Source: Clostridiaceae bacterium (GTDB lineage Bacteria; Bacillota; Clostridia; Oscillospirales; Acutalibacteraceae). From it: a stretch of 36,462 nucleotides of DNA. The notes beneath the pieces are model-generated. The model made no database searches. It worked only from the letters and a program-made list of their open reading frames with translations, and was not told the DNA's origin. A program made the position numbers and the translations under genes. Where the stretch lies: assembly GCA_016295355.1 (NCBI GenBank), contig JAEDLK010000015.1, positions 1-36,462 on the forward strand, in the 5' to 3' direction. Below, one piece after another: positions 1 through 7,003 of this stretch; the first letter of the stretch is position 1, and every line of letters begins with the position of its first letter.

Positions 1-199
1 CGATGCATTTCGAAACGCTATTTGCGTCGTCGGTACGGCCACGGCAGACCGCTGATCTCGGCAACGCCGCCAAAACAGCCAACACTCTTTCCTATTCTTT
101 TACCTCAGTATTTCCCACATCAACCGTTCACCATACCCTTGCCGATATAGCTATCTGTCATCAACCCGGGTCAATTTTTTATCAATGAATCGGCACACA
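1..199. other. left edge, no supported gene
   Basis: A plus-strand reading frame of 61 codons runs from the window edge to about 188, but it has no ribosome binding site in view and no recognisable motif. It ends just before the terminator at 200-227. It may be the tail of something outside the window or chance. I see nothing else here. Confidence 0.4.
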
Positions 200-227
200 A
201 AAACGGCTGTCCAAGGACAGCCGTTTT
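200..227 (-). terminator. intrinsic terminator of the 231-671 lipoprotein gene
   Basis: A perfect 13-bp inverted repeat (AAAACGGCTGTCC and its complement) encloses a 2-nt loop. On the minus strand it is followed by TTTTTGTG, and on the plus strand by a T-rich stretch, so it could work in both directions. It sits directly after the stop codon of the minus-strand lipoprotein gene. Confidence 0.85.
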
Positions 228-230
228 CCT

Positions 231-671
231 TTATTTTATCACAATGGGATCCAACGCAATATCGGTGTGCGAATTGATTTCAGCCGTGAGCTTACGGCAG
301 ATGATCAATTCCACACTACCGCCGAACAATTCTGAAACGCTATCCGCATCGGTGCCGGTTGTACGAACCAAGGCCTCATAATATCGGCCGATTTTTTCAC
401 TATCGGTGTCTCTGACAACGGCAACCTTGCGTCCCTTAATTTCAGTAATATCGTCAAGCGTGATACCGGCCCCTTTTTTACAGGCCACCACATATTCATC
501 CTCTCCGGATAGCACCAACGGCTCCTTGCTCACATCCTCATCCTCCTCAACCACGGGTTTAGAAGATGTGGCAGAAGAAGGTTTAGTGTTGCCGTTATCC
601 GTATTGCCGGTACAGCCACAGCAGACCACCAACAACGAAAATACCAGTAAAAAAGCCAAAACTTTTTTCAT
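231..671 (-). CDS. small lipoprotein, fragment-like resemblance to solute-binding proteins
   Basis: A 146-residue exported protein of unknown function. The start at 671 is chosen because AGGTGAG lies just upstream and the protein then opens with a classic signal peptide (MKK, hydrophobic run to residue 19). The following Cys20 probably carries the lipid, although the lipobox (CCGC) is atypical at position -3. A Ser/Thr/Glu-rich linker follows to about residue 55. The remaining ~90 residues include GRKVAVVRDTDSEKIG, which recalls the hinge strand of family 3 solute-binding proteins (GkkVgv..GT), but the domain is far too short to be a whole binding protein. It has its own promoter and terminator, so it is probably monocistronic. 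The function is unassigned. Confidence 0.75.
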   Translation of the reverse strand: MKKVLAFLLVFSLLVVCCGCTGNTDNGNTKPSSATSSKPVVEEDEDVSKEPLVLSGEDEYVVACKKGAGITLDDITEIKGRKVAVVRDTDSEKIGRYYEALVRTTGTDADSVSELFGGSVELIICRKLTAEINSHTDIALDPIVIK

Positions 672-712
672 ATTGCTCACCTCATTATATAAACCGTTTG
701 TCCAACATAGAT

Positions 713-741
713 AGTTTACCACAGATTTAGCAGCATGACAA
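713..741 (-). promoter_or_regulatory. promoter of the 231-671 lipoprotein gene
   Basis: On the minus strand, TTGTCA (736-741) and TAAACT (713-718) are separated by 17 bp, a good SigA-type match about 45 nt upstream of the start codon. Confidence 0.5.
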
Positions 742-760
742 TTAGCAATATGGATCAATA

Positions 761-1681
761 TTATGATTTTAGTCTGTTCTTACGGGGTTTTGACGGGACT
801 TGAGAAAGCAAAATGGCCGCAAACATAACCACACAGCCAAGCCCTTCCCGCATTGTCAGTGTGTTGCCGAACAACACTCCGCCCAACGCCGCAAAGACCG
901 ATTCCAAACTCATGGCAATGGAAGCAACGGTTGGATTGTCACAGGCGTTCTGTCCGATGATTTGCAATGTATAGGCTACACCGCTGGACATCACGCCTAA
1001 ATACAGAACCGGCCATGCCGCCGAAAGGATGTCGGGCAATGCCGGTTTTTCCAGCAACAGCATCACAAACAAGGCAAACATTCCACACGATAAAAACTGA
1101 ATGGCCGACAGCCAAATGCCCTGTACCCGAGTGACAAACCAATCCACCACCATGATGTGAACGGTGAAGCATAAGGCGCTGGCCAACAGGAATAAATCAC
1201 CCTTATACACACCTGAAAAGCCATCTTTTAAGCACAACAGATAAAGGCCCACAAAGCTTAACATCACGCCAAACAACAACGCAATGCTAACTTTTTTACG
1301 GAAGAACAAGCCCACGAGTGGAACCATAACCACATATAAGGAGGTTAAAAAGCCGGCCCGAGCAGGGGCATTGGCTGTGTCGGGATAGGCGCACACACCC
1401 ATTTGTTGCAGGCCACTGGCCGCAAACAGGCAAAAGCCGCACAACACGCCTCCCAGTAAATAAATTTTTCTTTTTTCCTTGGGAATTTTGTATTCATTCG
1501 GTTTCCTTTGTCGCATAAAAAGCAACACCGGTGTCAACACCAAAGTGGCGATAAAAGAACGAAGGCAAATAATGCTGTTAGCCTGCAAAGACTCTGCCGC
1601 CATGTCCTGTGCCACAAACGCCATACCCCAAATCATCGAGGCAAACACCAGTATTAAGGTTCCCTTTGTATTTTTGCCCAT
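761..1681 (-). CDS. EamA/DMT-family transporter
   Basis: An integral membrane transporter of the drug/metabolite (EamA) family, 306 residues, with about ten hydrophobic segments in two tandem five-helix halves as is usual for this family. Early in the first half it has the typical WGMAFVAQ element. The substrate cannot be told from sequence; relatives export amino acids, nucleosides or drugs. The ATG at 1681 is chosen over an in-frame GTG at 1693 because that GTG lies inside the ribosome binding site GGTGGGG. The gene ends 89 bp before the lipoprotein gene, which has its own promoter. A second EamA gene (6989-7927) in the window is only distantly similar. Confidence 0.88.
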   Translation of the reverse strand: MGKNTKGTLILVFASMIWGMAFVAQDMAAESLQANSIICLRSFIATLVLTPVLLFMRQRKPNEYKIPKEKRKIYLLGGVLCGFCLFAASGLQQMGVCAYPDTANAPARAGFLTSLYVVMVPLVGLFFRKKVSIALLFGVMLSFVGLYLLCLKDGFSGVYKGDLFLLASALCFTVHIMVVDWFVTRVQGIWLSAIQFLSCGMFALFVMLLLEKPALPDILSAAWPVLYLGVMSSGVAYTLQIIGQNACDNPTVASIAMSLESVFAALGGVLFGNTLTMREGLGCVVMFAAILLSQVPSKPRKNRLKS

Positions 1682-1714
1682 ATATATCCCCACCCGTATA
1701 AAATCAACACGACC

Positions 1715-1723
1715 ATTATAGCA
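1715..1723 (-). promoter_or_regulatory. extended -10 promoter of the EamA transporter
   Basis: On the minus strand TGCTATAAT is a perfect TATAAT preceded by the TGn extended -10 element. No good -35 is visible at 17-18 bp. It lies about 35 nt upstream of the start codon. Confidence 0.55.
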
Positions 1724-1835
1724 TATTCACAGGCCTTGGTACATCCTTAAAATAAAACAACATTCACTGCATTTTATAGACATTTTTCACAAAAAGAAGG
1801 GGCGTATCACCGCTCTGCAGGGCTTGAAAATCCCA

Positions 1836-1857
1836 TTACCGCCCGGGCGGTAATGCC
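1836..1857. repeat. 22-bp perfect palindrome in a divergent intergenic region
   Basis: CATTACCGCCC and its reverse complement meet without a spacer, giving a perfect GC-rich 22-bp palindrome. It sits in the 300-bp gap between two divergently transcribed genes, about 115 bp from the minus-strand -10 element and about 35 bp upstream of the plus-strand -35 box. It could be an operator for a dimeric regulator or a mobile palindromic unit. There is no T-run, so a terminator is unlikely. Confidence 0.6.
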
Positions 1858-1892
1858 AATCCTGATTTCCAACACGAAGGCAAAAAATAGGA

Positions 1893-1921
1893 TTGCCTTT
1901 CGCAACAAAGTATGATAGAAT
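1893..1921 (+). promoter_or_regulatory. promoter of the lysine-rich-tail membrane protein gene
   Basis: TTGCCT (1893-1898) and TAGAAT (1916-1921) are separated by exactly 17 bp. Transcription would start near 1928, leaving a leader of about 54 nt. Confidence 0.65.
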
Positions 1922-1948
1922 AATATGGTAAATTGTTTGACGATATAG

Positions 1949-1969
1949 GTGGCAACGCCACTTCTTTTT
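1949..1969 (+). promoter_or_regulatory. small terminator-like hairpin in the leader
   Basis: GTGGC-AAC-GCCAC followed by TTCTTTTT lies between the predicted transcription start and the ribosome binding site (GGGGAGG at 1970-1976). The short stem with a T-rich tail looks like a weak attenuator. Confidence 0.4.
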
Positions 1970-1981
1970 GGGGAGGAAACC

Positions 1982-2968
1982 ATGCGTTCGGACAAAAAGA
2001 AAACAATAACCGTTAAACCGGTCAGCCATGACGGCAAAGCCGCCCTGTTCACCTTGGGCTTTGCTTATGTGTATCTACTTGTGGAAATTATCTACAAGTT
2101 TAAGCGCGAACGGGTTGTTTGCACCTGGGAATTGGTGTTGCTGTTTTTGTTGTTTGCCGTTTTTGGCTTTTTGAAAAAGCTGTTTTCCGAAACAGCGGTT
2201 CCCTGCTCTTTTGACGGGACACCGCTACCGGCCGGTGACTCGCAGGAAGACAAGGCCATACGTAATCAGCATTATAAAAAATCAGCCTTGTTGTACGCCC
2301 TTGTGTTTTCGACCGTTACGCTTTTGGCCACATCGGTCAGTTCCAACATTCACTCGGTCAATTTAGGGATAGAGTTGTTCTTTGACACAGAGGTCCCTAA
2401 TTTTATTCTGGCCTTCATTGTGTCCGCCATTCTGTTCGGTGTGGTGTACCTACTCGCTTACATGATTGATTATTTGTGGTATGAAGAGCGTCTTTCGGCG
2501 TTGCAGAACCAGGAGGAACAAACGCTTGATGAGCTGATGTCCCATGAAATATCCTTAACGGATGCCGTGCCGGATGCAACAGACGGTACGCCGTTTGTCA
2601 CTGAAAACGCTGGCATAGAGGAACCTGCCACCGCAGTCGATCCGATGGTAAAAGACGGGTCTATGCTTGAAGTTGAACCGCCTGTTCCGACACAACCACC
2701 AAGGCGAACACGAAAAACGCCTGCTAAAAACGCCGCCGAAAACGGTTCCGTGGCAAAAACAGTTTCCAAAAAGAAGACTGCTTCCGCCAAAGAAAAAGAC
2801 GGCGAGGCATTGGAAAAGAAACCAACCGCACAGCGAAAAAAAGCACAGTCCAAGAGTGAGGATGCATCAGCCAAAGAAAAGGACGGCGAGGCATTGAAAA
2901 AGAAACCAACCGCGCAGCGAAAAAAAGCACAGTCCAAAAGTGAGAATACCACATCCAAGGTCCCATAA
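1982..2968 (+). CDS. membrane protein with lysine-rich, internally duplicated C-terminal tail
   Basis: A 328-residue protein I do not recognise. The start at 1982 follows GGGAGG at 1971-1976. The N-terminal half has about four membrane segments, near residues 18-36, 50-65, 100-118 and 135-160. It is followed by an acidic, proline-containing linker and then by a strongly basic tail from about residue 240. The tail contains two adjacent 28-residue repeats (A-K-E-K-D-G-E-A-L-x-K-K-P-T...). Such histone-H1-like tails can bind nucleic acid or anionic cell-wall polymers; which applies here is unknown. The gene has its own promoter and a strong terminator. Confidence 0.8.
   Translation: MRSDKKKTITVKPVSHDGKAALFTLGFAYVYLLVEIIYKFKRERVVCTWELVLLFLLFAVFGFLKKLFSETAVPCSFDGTPLPAGDSQEDKAIRNQHYKKSALLYALVFSTVTLLATSVSSNIHSVNLGIELFFDTEVPNFILAFIVSAILFGVVYLLAYMIDYLWYEERLSALQNQEEQTLDELMSHEISLTDAVPDATDGTPFVTENAGIEEPATAVDPMVKDGSMLEVEPPVPTQPPRRTRKTPAKNAAENGSVAKTVSKKKTASAKEKDGEALEKKPTAQRKKAQSKSEDASAKEKDGEALKKKPTAQRKKAQSKSENTTSKVP
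2786..2953 (+). repeat. two tandem 84-bp copies inside the lysine-rich tail
   Basis: Copy 1 is 2786-2869 and copy 2 is 2870-2953. They are in frame (28 codons each) and differ at only a few bases, so the duplication is recent or is maintained by recombination. Copy number would be expected to vary between strains. Confidence 0.85.
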
Positions 2969-2974
2969 ACAGTC

Positions 2975-3005
2975 ACACGCACCGATCTGTCGGTGCGTGT
3001 TTTTT
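2975..3005 (+). terminator. intrinsic terminator after the lysine-rich-tail gene
   Basis: An 11-bp perfect stem (ACACGCACCGA and its complement) with a TCTG loop is followed directly by TTTTT, seven bases after the stop codon. Confidence 0.9.
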
Positions 3006-3067
3006 GTATCGTAAAATATTCAAGCTATTGATCGGTATGCGATAAACACGGTATAACGGTATACGTC

Positions 3068-3104
3068 AAAAAAACGCTGTGTGGCCGTAAGGCGACACAG
3101 CGTT
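3068..3104 (-). terminator. intrinsic terminator of the sortase-LCP transcript
   Basis: On the minus strand, AACGCTGTGT pairs with ACACAGCGTT (3073-3104) and is followed by a run of seven T. It lies directly downstream of the LCP gene stop. Confidence 0.85.
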
Positions 3105-3112
3105 AAAGTTAT

Positions 3113-4261
3113 TCAAACAGGCGTATAGAACAAATCCATAATCAAGTCCATTAGCTTGTCTTCGTCGGGAGTCAATTCCGCATAGCCGTCCTCACCCACC
3201 GACAGCGTGCCCTCTAATTTGCGGTAGGTGACCGCCAGGTCATTGCGTCGGCTAAACATAACCGATGTTAAATAGGAAATTCTGGTCACATCCAAATTAG
3301 AAACCATTTGTCCGCTGACACTTCTGTACATCTTTACGGGGAAGGTCAAATCATTTTTAACCTTCTGTGAAACAAGAGCGCCTATGATTTTCATGTAATC
3401 TATTTGCCGTTCCATGCGCACATAACTGGCTTCTGTTTCCGTTCCTCTAAATCTCAAATACGGCAGAGCGGTATCCTTGGTTAAATGAATTGTTTGACCT
3501 TCATAGATATAAAAGATACGACCGTTTGTATCGACGAGCTTTTGCGTCTGACTCGGAACAACATCCACGCCGCCCACCAAATCATTGATGTTACCTACGG
3601 CCTGGAGATCAATGCACACATATTGATTGATAGGGATGCCCCGAAACAACCGTGAAGCCGATTTCAGCGTATTTTCACAACTGGTGACGGTGCCATCGCC
3701 ATTGGCATACGCCAAACAGATTTGACGGTTTTCCGTCTTAATGAACATTCCCTCCGTCGTATATAAATCGACGCCGGTTATGGTATCACGAGGGATGGCC
3801 GTAATCACGGTTCGTCCGTTTGAGGTATCCACGGTGATCAAAAATAATGCGTCAGCCTGTCCGGCTTTTCCGATAGGCGCGCTGTTATCCAGCGATTGAC
3901 GGTCAACACCTATGCAGAGAATAGAAACAACCCGATCGTTATAGCTATACCGAGTACCCTTATACACAATGGCATCATCATAAACCTCGGTGTTTGAACC
4001 GCCGATCGGGTCTAATGTCGGTGTCTGGCTTCTCATATACCACTGACCGATATACACCATACAGATGACGCTCAGTACAGCCACCGCTATAATCACCGCT
4101 ATGATCCCCAAAATCCGGATAACCCATTTATGCTTGCGCCCTTTCTGACGCCTGCAATTTTCTTTACGGCACTCGCCCGTTTTGCCCCCGGTATCACGAG
4201 GTAAACAATCATCCGATTCTTCGTGCCATGACGAGGGTTCCTCATTTGGTTGGTTGGTCAC
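3113..4261 (-). CDS. LytR-CpsA-Psr (LCP) family cell-envelope protein
   Basis: A membrane-anchored, extracellular enzyme of the LCP family. Members transfer polyprenyl-phosphate-linked glycopolymers (teichoic acid or capsule) onto peptidoglycan. The 382-residue protein has a basic cytoplasmic N-terminus, one membrane helix at about 46-72, and an LCP domain from about 110. Family hallmarks are ILCIGVDRQ (114-122), QADALFLITVD (135-145) and IPRDT (156-160), whose charged residues bind the lipid pyrophosphate. Translation starts at a GTG at 4261 inside the end of the sortase gene (20-nt overlap, other frame), so the two are translationally linked. I see no sporulation or capsule genes next to it; the partner is the class B sortase upstream. 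Confidence 0.88.
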   Translation of the reverse strand: MTNQPNEEPSSWHEESDDCLPRDTGGKTGECRKENCRRQKGRKHKWVIRILGIIAVIIAVAVLSVICMVYIGQWYMRSQTPTLDPIGGSNTEVYDDAIVYKGTRYSYNDRVVSILCIGVDRQSLDNSAPIGKAGQADALFLITVDTSNGRTVITAIPRDTITGVDLYTTEGMFIKTENRQICLAYANGDGTVTSCENTLKSASRLFRGIPINQYVCIDLQAVGNINDLVGGVDVVPSQTQKLVDTNGRIFYIYEGQTIHLTKDTALPYLRFRGTETEASYVRMERQIDYMKIIGALVSQKVKNDLTFPVKMYRSVSGQMVSNLDVTRISYLTSVMFSRRNDLAVTYRKLEGTLSVGEDGYAELTPDEDKLMDLIMDLFYTPV

Positions 4262-4997
4262 TGATTAACACCCCCTGTACCAAATACCGATAGTCATCCG
4301 ATGTAATACAGGTGTTTAAGGTCAAAAGACGGCTGGAAGCATCCAGCGTAATGCCCTCTCGTTCATTGACGATGGTGGAGTCCGGATTGCGAATCATTTT
4401 GAGATAATCGGCAAAGACATCCGGATCCCGCAAATTGAAGCAAAGCAAAAGATGCCGATTATCAAACCGATATGCCGCAAAAATATCATAGGTTAAAATA
4501 TGACCGGGCGTGTAAATATAGATATACCGATTCTCATTAAAAAAGGCGGGATCACGGAATTTGTGCAGGGAAGCAAACATGGAACCGTTGAGCATATTAT
4601 GCCCATAAAGAACCGTGTTCGGATCCTTAAAGGTTTTTGTATTAAACTGTTGTGAATAAATAGACCCGGCAAATTCGTATTGCTTTTTAATGTTACGATG
4701 TAAATAAAAATCATCATTGCTGTTACTGCTTTGCAAAACAGGATAGTCCACATTGGTACCCGGAACACGAATCCAAGCGTATATATCGCTGTTTTCAGCC
4801 TGTAAAGTAGCAAAATCGATGGGATTGTCCGGTAATTCCGGTAACGGCTCCCGGTTAATCTCAGACGATGTTTCCTGCTCGACGAGCGGCATTGGCTTGG
4901 GAGCCGCCAGATACGGGAACAAAAAATAGACGGCGACAGCCAAAACAGCAGCAATTAAAACGCCCAGCGAAGTCCAAAATATTACCTTTCGTTTCAT
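4242..4997 (-). CDS. srtB: class B sortase (first copy)
   Basis: A membrane-anchored cysteine transpeptidase that cleaves a sorting signal between Thr and Gly and joins the protein to the cell wall. It has 251 residues and an N-terminal signal anchor at about 5-30. The catalytic set is visible: His133 in YGHN, Cys230 in TLNTC and Arg237 in DDYRYLV. The class B type is shown by the SxxDDFYLH and MFASLHKF elements. Upstream lies its likely substrate (5124-5693, motif SPVTG), and downstream the LCP gene overlaps it. No separate promoter is visible between substrate and sortase, so expression probably comes from read-through of the terminator at 5078-5103. The ribosome binding site GGAGG sits in the loop of a small hairpin (5001-5015). 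Confidence 0.92.
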   Translation of the reverse strand: MKRKVIFWTSLGVLIAAVLAVAVYFLFPYLAAPKPMPLVEQETSSEINREPLPELPDNPIDFATLQAENSDIYAWIRVPGTNVDYPVLQSSNSNDDFYLHRNIKKQYEFAGSIYSQQFNTKTFKDPNTVLYGHNMLNGSMFASLHKFRDPAFFNENRYIYIYTPGHILTYDIFAAYRFDNRHLLLCFNLRDPDVFADYLKMIRNPDSTIVNEREGITLDASSRLLTLNTCITSDDYRYLVQGVLISDQPTK

Positions 4998-5000
4998 AGT

Positions 5001-5015
5001 CCGTACCTCCTACGG
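5001..5015 (-). promoter_or_regulatory. ribosome binding site displayed in a hairpin loop
   Basis: CCGTA-GGAGG-TACGG on the minus strand places the whole Shine-Dalgarno core in a 5-nt loop closed by a 5-bp perfect stem, four bases before the srtB start codon. Confidence 0.5.
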
Positions 5016-5077
5016 TCGAATCTCAAGCCTAACGGATTTTTCCCGAACACGAAAACCCATATCCTATAAAACAGAAA

Positions 5078-5103
5078 CGGCCGCTCAAATCATTGAGCGG
5101 CCG
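5078..5103 (-). terminator. intrinsic terminator between the sortase substrate and srtB
   Basis: An 11-bp perfect stem (CGGCCGCTCAA and its complement) with a 4-nt loop is followed on the minus strand by TTTCTGTTTTAT. The tail is imperfect, which would allow partial read-through into srtB. Confidence 0.75.
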
Positions 5104-5123
5104 CCGATATCGAAAAGAACCGA

Positions 5124-5693
5124 TCAGCGATCGAATACGCGTTTGCGGGAAGCAATAACGGTAGCAGCAGCGCCCAATATAACCAGAGCCAATGCTACAA
5201 CCAAGCCGGTCTGATAGTCATAACCGGTAACCGGAGAAGGGATGTTGAACTTTACGTCAACATTACCGAACAACTCAGAAACGAATAGCTGAGCAATCAA
5301 CGGCTTAATGGTAATGTTCAAGGCAGCATTGTTTAAGGACTCAATCTTACCGTCCACGATCTTATAGTCGGTGCCTTCAACAGCAGCCTTGCCACTGGCC
5401 AAGGTGACGGACACAATGGTGTAATCTCTATTCAGAACAGCTTCCTTCTTACCGTCAGTGGTGTACACACCCCAACCGTTAAACTTCAGTTTAGAGTCGC
5501 CCGGTTTCAGTTCCAAGCTGCCATCCTCTTTAACCGCTACGGTTTCAGCCACACTAGAGTTGCTGCCGTTAGCCGTACGGTTAATGACAACTTTGGCATT
5601 CTCCACACCTTGGGGACTGTTCAATGCAAAAGCAGAAACAGCGAAAGTGAATACCAGTGCCAGAGCCAAAAGAACAGATAAAATCTTTTTCAT
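5124..5693 (-). CDS. secreted sortase substrate with SPVTG sorting signal
   Basis: A 189-residue surface protein. A signal peptide covers residues 1-23 (cleavage after AFA). The mature part of about 125 residues is rich in small and polar residues and looks beta-stranded. The C-terminus has a full cell-wall sorting signal: SPVTG at 153-157, a hydrophobic helix at about 162-181, and the basic tail SRKRVFDR. This matches the (S/N/P)PxTG form used by clostridial class B sortases rather than LPxTG. The start at 5693 follows GGAGGG, and the promoter is near consensus, suggesting high expression. Together with srtB downstream it forms a dedicated substrate-sortase pair. The function of the mature domain is unknown. 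Confidence 0.88.
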   Translation of the reverse strand: MKKILSVLLALALVFTFAVSAFALNSPQGVENAKVVINRTANGSNSSVAETVAVKEDGSLELKPGDSKLKFNGWGVYTTDGKKEAVLNRDYTIVSVTLASGKAAVEGTDYKIVDGKIESLNNAALNITIKPLIAQLFVSELFGNVDVKFNIPSPVTGYDYQTGLVVALALVILGAAATVIASRKRVFDR

Positions 5694-5733
5694 AATGTAC
5701 CCTCCAGTACTATATTTGTCATTATGCAATTGT

Positions 5734-5762
5734 ATTATAACACCATCTATACAAAATGTAAA
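5734..5762 (-). promoter_or_regulatory. strong promoter of the sortase substrate
   Basis: On the minus strand TTTACA (5757-5762) and a perfect TATAAT (5734-5739) are separated by 17 bp, about 40 nt upstream of the start codon. Confidence 0.75.
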
Positions 5763-6178
5763 GAAAAATTTTATTGATTTTATTTTTTTTGCTATTATTG
5801 TAATCATCCGTCATCCCATTAACAAAAACAGTATATTTTATTCGTATTCTTTTCTGTCTTATGGTTCTGCACATAAGCCTTCGCCCCCATCGTTCATCAT
5901 CAAAAACTCCCATTGGTGGCGCTTACGCCAGCGTTTGCCTTTCACTCGGCTAACAATACAACAAGACCAAAAACAAGCACACATACTCCCTGATGACAGA
6001 AAATCACGCAGCATTTATCTTGCCATTTTTCACCGTTCAGTCTTTTTTTCTTCCCTTATATGTGTTATACTGTGTTTAATCCTACTGCGATGCGGCAAGG
6101 CTTTTTCTTTTATGGTTACTTGCCATAAGGCTCTTGTGAAAAACTCTTAAAGCATTTGCTAAAGAGGCACAAAACATA
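5763..6178. other. intergenic stretch without a gene
   Basis: Between the divergent sortase-substrate promoter and birA there are about 430 bp without a supportable gene. The long plus-strand frame that crosses it is the antisense shadow of the substrate gene continued by chance. A TATACT near 6067 could be part of a birA promoter, but no convincing -35 is present. Confidence 0.5.
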
Positions 6179-6196
6179 ATGAAAGGAGTAAGGCGT

Positions 6197-7003
6197 GTGA
6201 TAGACTCTTTTTCTTTGGATCAAGATCTATTTAAATCGGTTTTTATGCAAGCTTGTCAACTGAATGCAAGCCATGTTCACTTCAAAAAGACGACCGCATC
6301 AACCAATCAAGACGCCAAAACCATGGCGACTGCCGATAGCGCCGATGCCGTTATCATAGCCTTTGAGCAAACAGCCGGGCGTGGTCGACTCGGCCGTCAA
6401 TTTTTCTCGCCAAGCGGTAGTGGCCTATACTTTTCGGTTCTGCTGCATCCATCCTGCTCGGCTGACCAAGTCATTATGTTGACAACGGCTTCGGCTGTCT
6501 TTATTGCCGAAGCCTTGGAACCGTTAGTCAAACAGCCTATCGGCATCAAATGGGTCAACGATCTTTATATGGATCACCGTAAGGTTTGCGGCATTTTAAG
6601 TGAATCGGGTTACGGTGCAAACAGCCGTCTTTTATACACCGTAGTGGGCATCGGCGTGAATGTGACCGATCCCGTCGGCGGTTACCCAACCGACATCCAT
6701 CAAAAAGCCGGTAGCCTATGGGGAAACCACACGCCCGACAGTGCGGCCCTGGCAGAAGCTATTGCCGCGATGGTTAACCGGTTGCTGGCTTTTTCTAAAA
6801 GACTGTGTCGCGATGCTGTTATGCCGTCTTACCGAAAACGCAGTCTGCTGACCGATAAAGCCGTAACCTTTGAAAAGGACGGACACCTCTTGTCCGGAAC
6901 GGTTTGCGGTGTAGACGACGAAGCTCATCTACTTGTTCGTGTCGGGAGTGACCTTCTCACCCTTTCAACCGGCGAGATCACCCTTCATTCAACTATTCTC
7001 TGA
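6197..7003 (+). CDS. birA: biotin--[acetyl-CoA-carboxylase] ligase
   Basis: Joins biotin to the lysine of biotin carboxyl carrier proteins through biotinyl-AMP, in the cytoplasm. It has 268 residues if it starts at the GTG at 6197, chosen because AAAGGAG (6182-6188) lies 8 nt upstream; an ATG at 6179 would place that site inside the gene. Visible motifs are the biotin/ATP loop GRGRLGR (61-67), KWVND (118-122) and KVCGILSES (129-137), with a small C-terminal SH3-like domain from about 220. The N-terminal winged helix of regulatory BirA is absent, so this is a class I, non-DNA-binding ligase. Its last 15 bp overlap the convergent transporter gene. Confidence 0.92.
   Translation: MIDSFSLDQDLFKSVFMQACQLNASHVHFKKTTASTNQDAKTMATADSADAVIIAFEQTAGRGRLGRQFFSPSGSGLYFSVLLHPSCSADQVIMLTTASAVFIAEALEPLVKQPIGIKWVNDLYMDHRKVCGILSESGYGANSRLLYTVVGIGVNVTDPVGGYPTDIHQKAGSLWGNHTPDSAALAEAIAAMVNRLLAFSKRLCRDAVMPSYRKRSLLTDKAVTFEKDGHLLSGTVCGVDDEAHLLVRVGSDLLTLSTGEITLHSTIL

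Noticed and set aside
3..188. Plus-strand open frame of 61 codons at the window edge
   Set aside because: No ribosome binding site or motif, and too short and featureless to call; the real 5' context lies outside the window.
2786..2953. Tandem repeats considered as a CRISPR array
   Set aside because: Two contiguous 84-bp in-frame coding copies without spacers; no cas genes in the window.
2470..2982. Minus-strand frame of 170 codons
   Set aside because: Mirror of the lysine-rich tail; its repeats simply reflect the 84-bp duplication on the coding strand.
5458..6150. Long plus-strand frame of 230 codons
   Set aside because: Antisense to the sortase substrate gene and then low-complexity intergenic sequence; no start signal and no protein-like pattern.
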